This document shows, piece by piece, positions 7,039-15,185 of a stretch of DNA of 24,120 nucleotides. Below the pieces are notes generated by a model that was not told the DNA's origin, did no database searches, and saw only the letters and a list, made by a program, of their open reading frames with translations. The translations under genes and the position numbers were made by a program. The stretch is from Actinomycetes bacterium. GTDB lineage: Bacteria > Actinomycetota > Actinomycetes > Actinomycetales > Actinomycetaceae. Positions within the stretch are counted from its first letter, which is position 1; every line of letters begins with the position of its first letter. The stretch covers positions 1-24,120 of the forward strand of contig JAEWHO010000072.1 in assembly GCA_023387755.1 (NCBI GenBank), read 5' to 3'.

Positions 7039-7806
7039 ATGACGACGATGCCCACGGTGGCGCTCTTCGCCACCTGTATTAATGACACCATGTTCCCCGA
7101 AACCCCGAAGGCGGTGGTGACGGTACTGCGCCGACTGGGGTGCCGCGTGGAGTTCCCCATCGAGCAGACCTGCTGCGGGCAGATGTTCACCAATACCGGC
7201 TACTTCGATGAAGCCACCGGCTCGCTGCAAACCTACCTGCGGGCCTTCGAGAAGTACGACTATATCGTCGGTCCGTCCGGCTCCTGCATTGGCTCAATCC
7301 GCCACCAGCATCCGATGTTGGCCCGCCGGCTGGTGGACCGCGGCGAGATTAGCGAGCGGGTGTACGAGCGTATCTGCGCCGTCGCCAAGAAAACCTACGA
7401 GTTCTCCGAATTCCTTATCGACGTGCTGAAGGTAGAAGATGTGGGCGCATATTTCCCGCACCGCGTCACCTACCACCCCACCTGCCACTCCACCCGGGTG
7501 ACGAAAGTGGGGGACCGCCCCTACCAGCTGCTGCGGGCCGTGCGCGGGCTCACCTTGGTGGATCTTCCCGACGCCGACCGCTGCTGTGGTTTTGGAGGCA
7601 CCTTCTCGGTGAAGAACCCGGATGTGTCGGCCGCGATGGCGGCCGATAAAGCCCGGCATGTGGCCGATACCGGGGCGGAATACCTGGTGGCGGGCGACAA
7701 TTCCTGCCTGCTCAATATCGGTGGGGTGCTGCATCGCAACCGCACCGGAATTAAACCCATTCATCTGGCCGAGATTCTGGCGAATACCGAAGGAGCCAGC
7801 AAATGA
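7039..7806 (+). CDS. lutA: L-lactate oxidation iron-sulfur protein LutA
   Basis: LutA is one of three subunits (LutABC) that oxidise L-lactate to pyruvate without a flavin LldD-type enzyme. The 255-residue product consists of two cysteine-rich CCG domains of the type found in GlpC and heterodisulfide reductase. The first uses C13, C45-C46-G47 and C83; the second C149, C182-C183-G184 and C223. The pattern is complete, so an active protein is expected. The ATG at 7039 is preferred over the ATG at 7033, because AGGAG (7028-7032, overlapping the lctP stop) touches the earlier codon but is six bases from the later one. The gene ends in an ATGA overlap with lutB. Confidence 0.95.
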   Translation: MTTMPTVALFATCINDTMFPETPKAVVTVLRRLGCRVEFPIEQTCCGQMFTNTGYFDEATGSLQTYLRAFEKYDYIVGPSGSCIGSIRHQHPMLARRLVDRGEISERVYERICAVAKKTYEFSEFLIDVLKVEDVGAYFPHRVTYHPTCHSTRVTKVGDRPYQLLRAVRGLTLVDLPDADRCCGFGGTFSVKNPDVSAAMAADKARHVADTGAEYLVAGDNSCLLNIGGVLHRNRTGIKPIHLAEILANTEGASK

Positions 7807-9296
7807 GCAAGGACACCACAGTCAATAAGCAGCGGCTCACCCCGGCCCCGCCCGCCGGTGAACTGATCGACTCGCCGGTTTTCCCGCAGGCCGCCAAGGC
7901 GGAGCTCGATAACTCCCAGCAGCGCAAGAATCTGCACCACGCCACGCATACGATTCGCGCTAAACGTGCCAAAGCGGTAGCGGAAGTGGAGAACTGGGAG
8001 GAGATCCGCGCCGCCGGGCAGGCGATTAAGAACCGCATTTTGCGCAATATGGACACCTACCTGGCGCAACTAGAAGAGTCCCTCACCCGTAACGGTGCGG
8101 TCGTGCACTGGGCGCGGGATGCGGCCGAAGCGAACCGGATCGTCACCGACCTCGTGCGCCAAGCCCAGGCGGAAGAAGTGGTGAAGGTCAAATCCATGGC
8201 CACCCAGGAAATCGAACTAAACGAGGCCCTGGAGGAAGCCGGGATTGCGGCCTGGGAAACCGATCTGGCTGAATTGATTGTGCAGCTCGGCCACGACCGG
8301 CCCAGCCATATCCTGGTACCTGCCATCCACCGCAACCGCAGTGAAGTGCGCGAGATTTTCCTCGAAGAAATGGGCCGCTACGGCACCCCCGCACCCGCCG
8401 ATCTGAGCGACGAACCGGCCGATCTAGCCGGAGCCGCCCGCACCCACCTGCGCGATAAATTCATGCGCGCCAGCGTTGGCATTTCCGGTGCGAACTTTGC
8501 GATTGCCGAGACCGGGTCCCTCGTAGTGGTGGAGTCGGAGGGGAATGGGCGGATGTGCCTGACCTTGCCGCAGACGCTCATCTCGGTGGTCGGGATCGAG
8601 AAAATGCTGCCCACTTTCGATGACCTGGAAGTGTTCATGCAGCTGCTGCCGCGCTCCTCAACGGCGGAGCGGATGAACCCCTACACCTCGGTGTGGTCCG
8701 GGGTGACGCCGGGTGATGGCCCCCAGAATGTGCATGTGGTGCTTGTTGATAATGGACGTACCCGCGCACTCGCGGACCCAGATGGGCGGGAGGCGTTGCG
8801 CTGTATCCGCTGTTCGGCCTGCCTGAATATCTGCCCGGTATTCGAGAAGGTCGGCGGGCACGCATATGGGTCGGTTTATCCGGGGCCGATTGGGGCGATC
8901 CTTAATCCGCAGATTCGCGGTACGGATTCCGCCGTGGACCGCTCCCTACCGTTCGCTTCCTCCCTGTGCGGGGCGTGTTCGGATGTGTGCCCGGTGAAGA
9001 TCCCGATTGCCGACCTGCTGGTGCATATGCGCGGCAAAGTGGTGGACGCTAAACGCGGACATATGAGCACAGAAGCCGCCATGATGAAAGCCGGGGCGTG
9101 GGTGATGAGCGACCACCGGCACTTGGCTGCCGCGCAGGGGGCGTCCGGAGTTTCCGGGCGGGCACTCAGTAAGGTGACCGGGCAGATCGGCCCGTTGCCG
9201 TGGCCGGTGTCCCGGTGGACCAATACGCGCGATGTGCCGGTACCGCCGGCGCAGTCTTTCCGTTCCTGGTGGAAGAATGAGGGCAAGAATGACTAG
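7803..9296 (+). CDS. lutB: L-lactate oxidation iron-sulfur protein LutB
   Basis: LutB is the large ferredoxin-like subunit of the lactate oxidation complex. The 497-residue product has an N-terminal LUD domain (about 70-310), including VGISGANFAIAETGSLVV (225-242), then two cluster motifs: CIRCSACLNICP (C334, C337, C340, C344) and CGACSDVCP (C389, C392, C396). The C-terminal tail ends with a PWPVSRWTNTRD-type segment common in LutB. Length and motifs are normal. The start overlaps the lutA stop by four bases and the end overlaps lutC by eight, so all three genes are coupled. Electrons probably pass to the quinone pool, which is inference from the family. Confidence 0.96.
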   Translation: MSKDTTVNKQRLTPAPPAGELIDSPVFPQAAKAELDNSQQRKNLHHATHTIRAKRAKAVAEVENWEEIRAAGQAIKNRILRNMDTYLAQLEESLTRNGAVVHWARDAAEANRIVTDLVRQAQAEEVVKVKSMATQEIELNEALEEAGIAAWETDLAELIVQLGHDRPSHILVPAIHRNRSEVREIFLEEMGRYGTPAPADLSDEPADLAGAARTHLRDKFMRASVGISGANFAIAETGSLVVVESEGNGRMCLTLPQTLISVVGIEKMLPTFDDLEVFMQLLPRSSTAERMNPYTSVWSGVTPGDGPQNVHVVLVDNGRTRALADPDGREALRCIRCSACLNICPVFEKVGGHAYGSVYPGPIGAILNPQIRGTDSAVDRSLPFASSLCGACSDVCPVKIPIADLLVHMRGKVVDAKRGHMSTEAAMMKAGAWVMSDHRHLAAAQGASGVSGRALSKVTGQIGPLPWPVSRWTNTRDVPVPPAQSFRSWWKNEGKND

Positions 9297-9963
9297 CAAC
9301 AGTGTGAGCGAGACGGCCAGTGCGCGGGAGGAGATTTTCGCGCGGGTGCGGGCGGCCCTAACCGATATTGCCGACGCCGATCCTGCCGTGAACGCGCCTA
9401 TCGACTGGGTTTACGGGCAGGAAACGAACCTTCCTGGCCAGCTCCTGGACGTCTTTGCTGAACGGGTGGCGGACTATCGCGCCGTCGTCGTGCGCTGCCC
9501 CCGCGCCGAGGTGGCCACGCAAGTCGCGGTGGCCGCACGGGAACTGGGTGCCACGAGTTTGCTCCTCCCGCCGGGCCTGGAGCAGGCGTGGGTGGCGGAG
9601 CTCGAGGGCGTCGAGCTGGTACGCGAACAGGAGGCCCTCACCCCCGCGGAGCTTAACGAGATCGACGGCGTCGTCACCGCGGCCGCAGTGGGCATTGCCG
9701 AGACGGGCACGATCGTGTTGGACCACGGGCCCAACCAAGGCCGGCGGGCGCTGACGCTAGTGCCAGACCGTCATATCTGCGTGGTTGATGCCAGCCAGGT
9801 GGTCTCCAGTGTGCCGCAGGCGGTCACCCGGCTGAAGGACGCCGTCGTCGCGGGGCAGCCACTCACGTGGATCAGTGGCCCGAGCGCCACCAGCGATATT
9901 GAACTTTCGCGGGTGGAGGGGGTGCACGGGCCGCGGTCACTGTACGTGATTATCGCGGAATAA
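9289..9963 (+). CDS. lutC: L-lactate utilisation protein LutC
   Basis: LutC is the third LUD-domain protein of the LutABC complex. The product has 224 residues. Visible landmarks are the N-terminal helical AREEIFARVRAAL, IDGVVTAAAVGIAETGTIVL (about 125-144), the most conserved LUD segment, then RRALTLVPDRHICVV and the C-terminal ISGPSATSDIELSRVEGVHG, which is the usual LUD/LutC ending. The ATG at 9289 has GAGGG five bases upstream and overlaps the lutB stop; in-frame starts further upstream lie inside lutB. No clear terminator follows. The convergent small ORF stops only five bases away. Confidence 0.95.
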   Translation: MTSNSVSETASAREEIFARVRAALTDIADADPAVNAPIDWVYGQETNLPGQLLDVFAERVADYRAVVVRCPRAEVATQVAVAARELGATSLLLPPGLEQAWVAELEGVELVREQEALTPAELNEIDGVVTAAAVGIAETGTIVLDHGPNQGRRALTLVPDRHICVVDASQVVSSVPQAVTRLKDAVVAGQPLTWISGPSATSDIELSRVEGVHGPRSLYVIIAE

Positions 9964-9968
9964 TCCCC

Positions 9969-10148
9969 TTACCAGTACGAGCCACAGGCGCGGGAGCGGC
10001 ACTTATCGCTGCGCCAGGGGGCTGCGCAGAAGAAGGCGCTGAGCGCAAGGATAGCTGCGGTGATGAGCAGGACTGTGGACACCTGCCGGGACGTCCACCA
10101 GTAGCGTAGGAAATCCATGGTGAGTGAGGCAGTGGGAGGCGTGCTCAT
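9969..10148 (-). CDS. Small single-span membrane protein, unknown
   Basis: A 59-codon frame starts at ATG 10148 and ends with TAA next to the lutC stop. The product begins MSTPPTASLTMDFLRYWWTS, then has one hydrophobic segment (VSTVLLITAAILALSAFFCAA) and a basic, cysteine-containing tail (APWRSDKCRSRACGSYW). The ATG overlaps the TGA of the frame before it (ATGA), a typical sign of translational coupling, and there is no ribosome site of its own. An internal ATG at codon 11 is also possible. I do not recognise the family. It may be a real small membrane protein or the remnant of a larger one. It lies downstream of the GtrA-GT2 gene on the same strand. Confidence 0.45.
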   Translation of the reverse strand: MSTPPTASLTMDFLRYWWTSRQVSTVLLITAAILALSAFFCAAPWRSDKCRSRACGSYW

Positions 10149-10222
10149 TGGGGTACAGCCGCGAGTTGTTCTTGCACCCAGCGGCGTTGGTCATCCACGG
10201 GCTGTTTGATGATGTCGTCCAC
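10145..10222 (-). CDS. Possible tiny coupled ORF or frameshifted tail of the glycosyltransferase
   Basis: This frame reads MDDIIKQPVDDQRRWVQEQL plus AAVPQ from a GTG at 10222. It is hydrophilic, with normal third-base bias, and ends in an ATGA overlap with the next small gene. Upstream of the GTG the frame is open into the end of the GtrA-GT2 gene, without another start codon, so it could be the original C-terminal tail of that protein displaced by a frameshift. No homology is recognised. Confidence 0.3.
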   Translation of the reverse strand: MDDIIKQPVDDQRRWVQEQLAAVPQ

Positions 10223-10229
10223 AACCTGC

Positions 10230-11312
10230 TTAGCATCGGTAGGGCAGGAGGCGTAGCAGGCCCAGACCCATGTGGACGGCGTCGGCGATGCGGATGCGAG
10301 TGGGGGAGTTACGCAGCATCGTCACCGGGATTTCGGTAACTGGCAGGCCGTCGTGCAAGGCGCGGGTGACGATCTCGGTGGAGGAGAGGAAACCGGGTTC
10401 ACGCAGCTTTAAATTGCCGGCCCACTCGCCAGGGAGCAGCACGGTTCCCTGGGTGTCGCCCACGGTTTGGCCGAGGATCACTCGGCGCAGGAGGCGGAAG
10501 CCCCGGGAAGCCACAGTACGTACCGATTCGCGATCGACCTTCGAATCGGGGTGGGCTTTGGAGCCGATAAGGACTCCCTGCATGGGGTGTGCCAGGAAGG
10601 TATCGAGGTCGCTGGTGCCGAAGGGAAGGTCGTCGGCGCTGAGTAAGAGCAGCTCGGCGGTGCTAGCTGCGATGCCAGCTTGGTAGGCGTGCCCGAGGCC
10701 GGTCTCGCTGGTTAGAGCGGTGATCCCGGATAGGGTGGCGATTACCTCGGCGGTGTTGTCGGTGGAGCCGTTTTCCACCACCAAGATATTGAGGTTGACG
10801 CCGTGCTGGGCGGACCACGCGTGCAGGGTGTCCACGGTTTCGGAGAGGGTGTTGCCACTGTTGTGGGCGGGCACGATCACGTCAATAGCGGCCGGCAGCT
10901 CCCGGCTGGGGGCTTTGCTGACTGGGTCGGGGCTCGGGAAGACGATGAACCGGTAGATCGGGTAATTCCAGATCGTGGTGGCCAGGGTGCAGATAATCTT
11001 GCCGAGCCAGGTGGGTAGAGCCGCGAGATCGACCAGCAGATACATCATCGCTGTCGTGACGGCCCAGTTAAAACCAACGAGCGCGAAATACAGGATCAGC
11101 GAGAAGGTGTAGGAGCGGTCGGAGCGGAAAGTGAAATTACGCTGCAGCCCAAAGTTAACGAGGAAACCGGCCCAAAAGCCGATAGCTACTGCCAGCCATA
11201 AGGGGAGGTGAAAGAAATCGCGAGCCGCAACTGTGAGCGCAAAATCGACGACAAAGGCGGTACCGCCGACGCCAAGGTACCGCAGCACAGAGGACTCGAA
11301 GAGCGGCTTCAT
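10230..11312 (-). CDS. GtrA-GT2 fusion glycosyltransferase (polyprenyl-phosphate sugar type)
   Basis: Residues 8-126 form a GtrA-type domain with four membrane segments (note GFWAGFLVNFGLQRNFTFRS and IWNYPIYRFIVF). After a short linker comes a GT2 domain (about 143-340) with VIVPAHNSGNTLSETV, ENGSTDNT (180-187), SADDLP (225-230, the acidic metal-binding motif) and GDTQGT (285-290), which recalls the D-TQ-G motif of dolichyl-phosphate glucosyltransferases. GT2 partners of GtrA load a sugar onto undecaprenyl or polyprenyl phosphate, and GtrA helps flip it for wall or surface glycosylation. In many known fusions the GT2 part comes first; here GtrA does. The ATG is preceded by TAGGA, seven bases away. 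The substrate is unknown. Confidence 0.82.
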   Translation of the reverse strand: MKPLFESSVLRYLGVGGTAFVVDFALTVAARDFFHLPLWLAVAIGFWAGFLVNFGLQRNFTFRSDRSYTFSLILYFALVGFNWAVTTAMMYLLVDLAALPTWLGKIICTLATTIWNYPIYRFIVFPSPDPVSKAPSRELPAAIDVIVPAHNSGNTLSETVDTLHAWSAQHGVNLNILVVENGSTDNTAEVIATLSGITALTSETGLGHAYQAGIAASTAELLLLSADDLPFGTSDLDTFLAHPMQGVLIGSKAHPDSKVDRESVRTVASRGFRLLRRVILGQTVGDTQGTVLLPGEWAGNLKLREPGFLSSTEIVTRALHDGLPVTEIPVTMLRNSPTRIRIADAVHMGLGLLRLLPYRC

Positions 11313-11488
11313 GTAGGTTCCTAATTGAATACGGCACCCCGATTGTGGCGGTCGCGTCCGGGGTCTGTAGGAACTCTACCGCGTGAACGGCAAGTGGATG
11401 GGGCCTTATCCGTGTGCTGCGGATGGAACGGCGCACACAGGCGGTGAATATTAGCCACGCGCTAAAATAGAAGAGGGTAAAAAAATAG

Positions 11489-11561
<73 letters not shown>

Positions 11562-11587
11562 GGTGTCTTTCGACTTCTGAAACATTA

Positions 11588-11600
11588 CCCCCGCTGGGGG
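11588..11600 (-). terminator. Weak GC hairpin after the DUF3516 helicase gene
   Basis: CCCCC (11588-11592) can pair with GGGGG (11596-11600) across a very short loop, 72 bp after the helicase stop and before tRNA-Lys. There is no T run, so terminator function is uncertain. Confidence 0.3.
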
Positions 11601-11671
11601 GCTGCCACCAAATCCGGAACCCCCGAAATTAGTGCTTTGTGCCCAAGGTCACCGCGCCACATATGCGGGCC

Positions 11672-14350
11672 TTAACCTCCCACCTCCACAACGCGGCCCG
11701 CGACGAAGATCGGTCGGTTTGCTTCCTGGCTGGCCGTCACATCCAGCAGTACTCGCAGCTGCCAGGCGCCGTCCTCGAACGGGTCCTGCAGGCGTTGCGT
11801 AATCACCCAGGCCGCATGGTGGGGCGGGGGAGTGGGGAAATCAGCGTCGAGAAAATCGGCCTCCTCCGGGGCGGTGAGCACGGTGAGGTAATCGGCGGAG
11901 CGGGCCTGCTGGCCGGTACCAATCCACTCGTATTCCTCAAAGTACGGATCGAGCGCATCGGCCCAATCCTGCGCTGACCACACCCGTACGCCGGCCTCCT
12001 GCCAGGCATCCACATCCTGCCCGCAGCGCTGCGCGACGGCGACGTAGTCTTCCTGGTCCAGCCACTGGATTATTTGCATGAGGTCGCGGCGAACGTGGGC
12101 CATGAGGGCATGTGGATTGGTGCGGTATGCGACCACCCCGTCAGCGTCCGCCCCGAAGGCTTGCTCACTACCGCGGGTGGCGGCGTCGTCGGAATCCTCA
12201 CGCGGCGCCTCGGGGTTCGCCAAGGCCTCCCACTCATCGAGGAGGGAGGAGTCCACGGCCCGGATCAGCGCCCCCAACCATTCGATGATCTGAGCCACCT
12301 GTTCGGTGCGGGCCTCCTCGGGCAGGATCTGGCACAGCGCCCGGTAGACGTCGGTGAGGTAGCGCAGCACCACGCCCTCGGTACGCCCCACCTCGAAACG
12401 CGAGATTAGATCCGAGAACGTCATGGCCTGCTCCACCATCAGGCGCACGATCGATTTGGGTTGCAGCTCCTGGCCATACACCCACGGATTGGTGCGCGCA
12501 TAGGTGGCCAGCGCCGGCTCCAATATCTCCTTGAGCGGCTCCGGCCAGGTGATCTCCTCCAGGGCCTCCATCCGCACGTCATAGTCGAGCCCCTCGGCCT
12601 TCATGGCCGCCACCGCCTCCCCACGGGCAGCGTTGCGTTGCGCGTACAGCAGCGGCATGGGCCCTTCCGTGACCGCCTCCACCACGCTCAGCACGTCGAG
12701 CGCATAGGTGGGCGACGCCGGATCGAGCAGCTCCAAAGCCGCCAACGCGAATGGTGACAGCGGCTGATTCAGGGCAAAATCATCGGGCAGATCGGCAACC
12801 AGGCGCAGCCGCGCGGTGCCGTCGTTAGCCGCCTGCGCGCTGGAGACGTGCTCCACCACCCCGGCCTGCCGCAGCGAACTGATAATCTGCACGGCCTGGC
12901 GCAGCAGCTGGTTACAGGGGGCGGGGGGCTCGTGGGTATTGCCCAGCAGCGCGGCGAGGGCCGCCACTGGATCGCCCGGGCGGGTGAGGACCGCCAGGAT
13001 CATCGCGTGCGTGACCTGCATCGAACTGGTCAGAGGCTCCGGCTGGGCGGCCACCAAGCGGTCGAAGGTCGCCTCCGTCCAATTGACCACGCCCTGGGGT
13101 GCTTTTTTCCGCGTAATCCGCTTGATTTTCTTGGGGTCATCGCCGGCCTTTTTCAGCGCCGCCGCGTTCTCGATGACATGCTCGGGGGCTTGCACGACGA
13201 CGTCGCCCACCGTATCGAAACCTGCCCTCCCGGCGCGGCCCGCGATCTGGTGGAACTCACGCGCGGTGAGGTGGCGTTCTTTGACGCCGTCGAATTTCGT
13301 CAATTTCGTCAGCACCACCGTGCGGATGGGGACGTTAATTCCGACGCCGAGGGTGTCGGTGCCACAGACCACGGCGAGCAACCCCTGCTGGGCTAGGCGC
13401 TCAACCAGGCGGCGGTAGCGCGGCAGCATTCCGGCGTGGTGAACCCCAATCCCGTGCCGAATAAACTTCGACAGCGATTTACCAAAGCCCGGCCCGAAGC
13501 GGAAATCCCCGAGCGCCTGCGCGATGGCTGCTTTACGCTCCTTGCCGATCAGCGGCACGCTCAGCAGCGCCCCGGCCCGCTCCACCGCCTCCCGCTGCGC
13601 AAAATGCACCACATAGACCGGCGCGCGGTGCGTGTGGACGAGCTCATCGAGCAGTTCGTGGATCGGCTCAGTGCTATAAGAAAAGTTCAGCGGCACCGGG
13701 CGAGTAGCGGAGGTGACCGTGGTGACGGACCGCCCGCTACGCTCACGCAGGTCGCGTTCAAAGAAACTGACATCCCCCAAAGTGGCGCTCAGCAGCACCA
13801 TCTGGGTACCCGTCAGTTCCAGCAGCGGGATCTGCCAGGCCCAGCCGCGCTGCGGGTCGGCGTAGAAGTGGAACTCGTCCATGACCACACTGCCCGCGTC
13901 GAGCGCTGCCCCCTCCCGTAGGGCCTGTTGGGCCAGAATCTCGGCGGTGCAGCAGATGATGGGGGCGTCAGCGTTAACGGCGGCGTCCCCCGTTACCATG
14001 CCCACATTCGCGGAGCCGAACAGGGCGATGAGATCAAAGAACTTCTCGGAGACGAGGGCTTTTAGTGGGGCGGTGTAGTAGGAGCGTTCCCCGCGCGCCA
14101 GGGAGTTGAGATGGGCGGCGACGGCGATCAAAGATTTACCGGAGCCAGTCGGGGTGGCAACAATCGTGTGCTCCCCGCCCATAATCGCTAGGGCGGCTTC
14201 TTCCTGGTGCGGATATAGTGGGCGGCCCCCGTCGGCAGCCCAGGCGGCGAATGCGTCCAGCAGCGCATCTGGGTCCCCAATCGTGCCCGCATCCTCTAAG
14301 TCATCGAGGAGGAGGTTGAGGGGCGGCAGGTAGGCGGGCAGCTCAGACAT
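11672..14350 (-). CDS. DEAD/DEAH-box RNA helicase with DUF3516 C-terminus (Ski2/Mtr4-like)
   Basis: This 892-residue protein is an SF2 helicase, probably working in RNA turnover or structure remodelling. The first half carries the helicase core: TPTGSGKS (Walker A, 66-73), TAPLKALVSEKF (motif Ia), MDEFHFY (Walker B variant DEFH, 158-161), LLSAT (187-191, motif III), HHAGMLPRYR, TDTLGVGINVPIRTVV and FHQIAGRAGRAG (motif VI). The HHAGMLP and GVGINVP elements are typical of the Ski2 group. The second half, rich in helices and acidic residues, fits DUF3516, an actinobacterial helicase extension of unknown role. The start overlaps nothing, and fah diverges 58 bp away. The exact RNA substrate is not known. 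Confidence 0.88.
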   Translation of the reverse strand: MSELPAYLPPLNLLLDDLEDAGTIGDPDALLDAFAAWAADGGRPLYPHQEEAALAIMGGEHTIVATPTGSGKSLIAVAAHLNSLARGERSYYTAPLKALVSEKFFDLIALFGSANVGMVTGDAAVNADAPIICCTAEILAQQALREGAALDAGSVVMDEFHFYADPQRGWAWQIPLLELTGTQMVLLSATLGDVSFFERDLRERSGRSVTTVTSATRPVPLNFSYSTEPIHELLDELVHTHRAPVYVVHFAQREAVERAGALLSVPLIGKERKAAIAQALGDFRFGPGFGKSLSKFIRHGIGVHHAGMLPRYRRLVERLAQQGLLAVVCGTDTLGVGINVPIRTVVLTKLTKFDGVKERHLTAREFHQIAGRAGRAGFDTVGDVVVQAPEHVIENAAALKKAGDDPKKIKRITRKKAPQGVVNWTEATFDRLVAAQPEPLTSSMQVTHAMILAVLTRPGDPVAALAALLGNTHEPPAPCNQLLRQAVQIISSLRQAGVVEHVSSAQAANDGTARLRLVADLPDDFALNQPLSPFALAALELLDPASPTYALDVLSVVEAVTEGPMPLLYAQRNAARGEAVAAMKAEGLDYDVRMEALEEITWPEPLKEILEPALATYARTNPWVYGQELQPKSIVRLMVEQAMTFSDLISRFEVGRTEGVVLRYLTDVYRALCQILPEEARTEQVAQIIEWLGALIRAVDSSLLDEWEALANPEAPREDSDDAATRGSEQAFGADADGVVAYRTNPHALMAHVRRDLMQIIQWLDQEDYVAVAQRCGQDVDAWQEAGVRVWSAQDWADALDPYFEEYEWIGTGQQARSADYLTVLTAPEEADFLDADFPTPPPHHAAWVITQRLQDPFEDGAWQLRVLLDVTASQEANRPIFVAGRVVEVGG

Positions 14351-14396
14351 ACCCCCATCTTCTCACTCACCTGTCGGTAACGGTGGTTGGGCGCGG

Positions 14397-14402
14397 TAGG
14401 CT
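14397..14402 (+). promoter_or_regulatory. Putative -10 box for a leaderless fah transcript
   Basis: TAGGCT fits the actinobacterial TANNNT -10 pattern and ends six bases before the fah ATG, which has no Shine-Dalgarno sequence. The -35 region is unclear. Confidence 0.5.
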
Positions 14403-14408
14403 GGCCCC

Positions 14409-15185
14409 ATGAAGATCGCGCGCTTTTCCCACGACGACGACATCTCCTACGGCGTCCTCGACGGTGACGAACTCGTTCTGCTGCAATCCGACCCGCTCTT
14501 CGCCGGTTTCAAGCCGCTTAACCGCCGTATCCCGGTGGAGGAGGTGCGCCTGCTCAGCCCCGTCATCCCGCGCTCCAAAGTGGTGGGGATCGGCCGTAAC
14601 TACCGTGCCCACGCCGCCGAACTGGGCAATGACGTCCCCAGTGAACCGGTCATGTTCTTCAAACCCAATACGGCTGTGATCGGCCCGGATGATCCGATCG
14701 TGCTGCCACCGTGGGACGACGAGATTCACCATGAAGCCGAACTCGCCGTCGTCATCTCCCGCCCCTGCAAAGATGTGCCCCTCGAACGGGCCCCCGAGGT
14801 GATCTTCGGCTACACGGCCGCCAATGACGTCTCTGCCCGGACCGCCCAACGCGGGGACTCCACCTGGGCGCGCGCCAAAGGTTTTGACACCTCCTGCCCG
14901 CTCGGCCCCTACCTGGTGATCCCCGGCGACGACGATTTCGACCCCGCCAATGCGCGGATTCGCTGTGCGGTCGATGGCGAACTGCGCCAAGACGGCACCA
15001 CGGCAGACATGATTTTCTCGATCGCCGAGCAGATCGCCTATGTCTCCTCGGTGTGCTCACTGCTGCCGGGCGATGTGATCCTCACCGGCACACCCGCCGG
15101 GGTTGGGCCCATCCAGCCGGGCCAGCGCGTAGAGGTAGACGTTGAGGGGATCGGCGTCCTGGCCAACCCGGTAGTGCGGCGTTAG
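14409..15185 (+). CDS. Fumarylacetoacetate-hydrolase-fold enzyme (FAHD1-like)
   Basis: FAH-fold enzymes cleave or decarboxylate small 2-oxo acids such as acylpyruvates or oxaloacetate with a divalent metal. The product has 258 residues. Motifs are VGIGRNYRAHA (59-69), EPVMFFKPNTAV (79-90), IHHEAELAVVI (106-116) with metal ligands E109 and E111, GYTAANDVSAR (134-144) with metal ligand D140, K157 in ARAKGFDTSCPLGPYL, and LTGTPAGVG near the C-terminus. Aromatic-degradation partners are absent, so a housekeeping role is more likely than catabolism. Mycobacteria also keep such a gene beside gltX. The TAG stop overlaps the malY stop on the other strand by four bases. Confidence 0.9.
   Translation: MKIARFSHDDDISYGVLDGDELVLLQSDPLFAGFKPLNRRIPVEEVRLLSPVIPRSKVVGIGRNYRAHAAELGNDVPSEPVMFFKPNTAVIGPDDPIVLPPWDDEIHHEAELAVVISRPCKDVPLERAPEVIFGYTAANDVSARTAQRGDSTWARAKGFDTSCPLGPYLVIPGDDDFDPANARIRCAVDGELRQDGTTADMIFSIAEQIAYVSSVCSLLPGDVILTGTPAGVGPIQPGQRVEVDVEGIGVLANPVVRR

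Noticed and set aside
10003..10236. A 77-codon minus-strand frame starting MLSRLWTTSS
   Set aside because: Its composition is not protein-like, and it overlaps the two better-supported coupled frames.
12816..13418. A 200-codon plus-strand frame inside the helicase gene
   Set aside because: It lies opposite conserved helicase sequence and has no ribosome site or recognisable domain.
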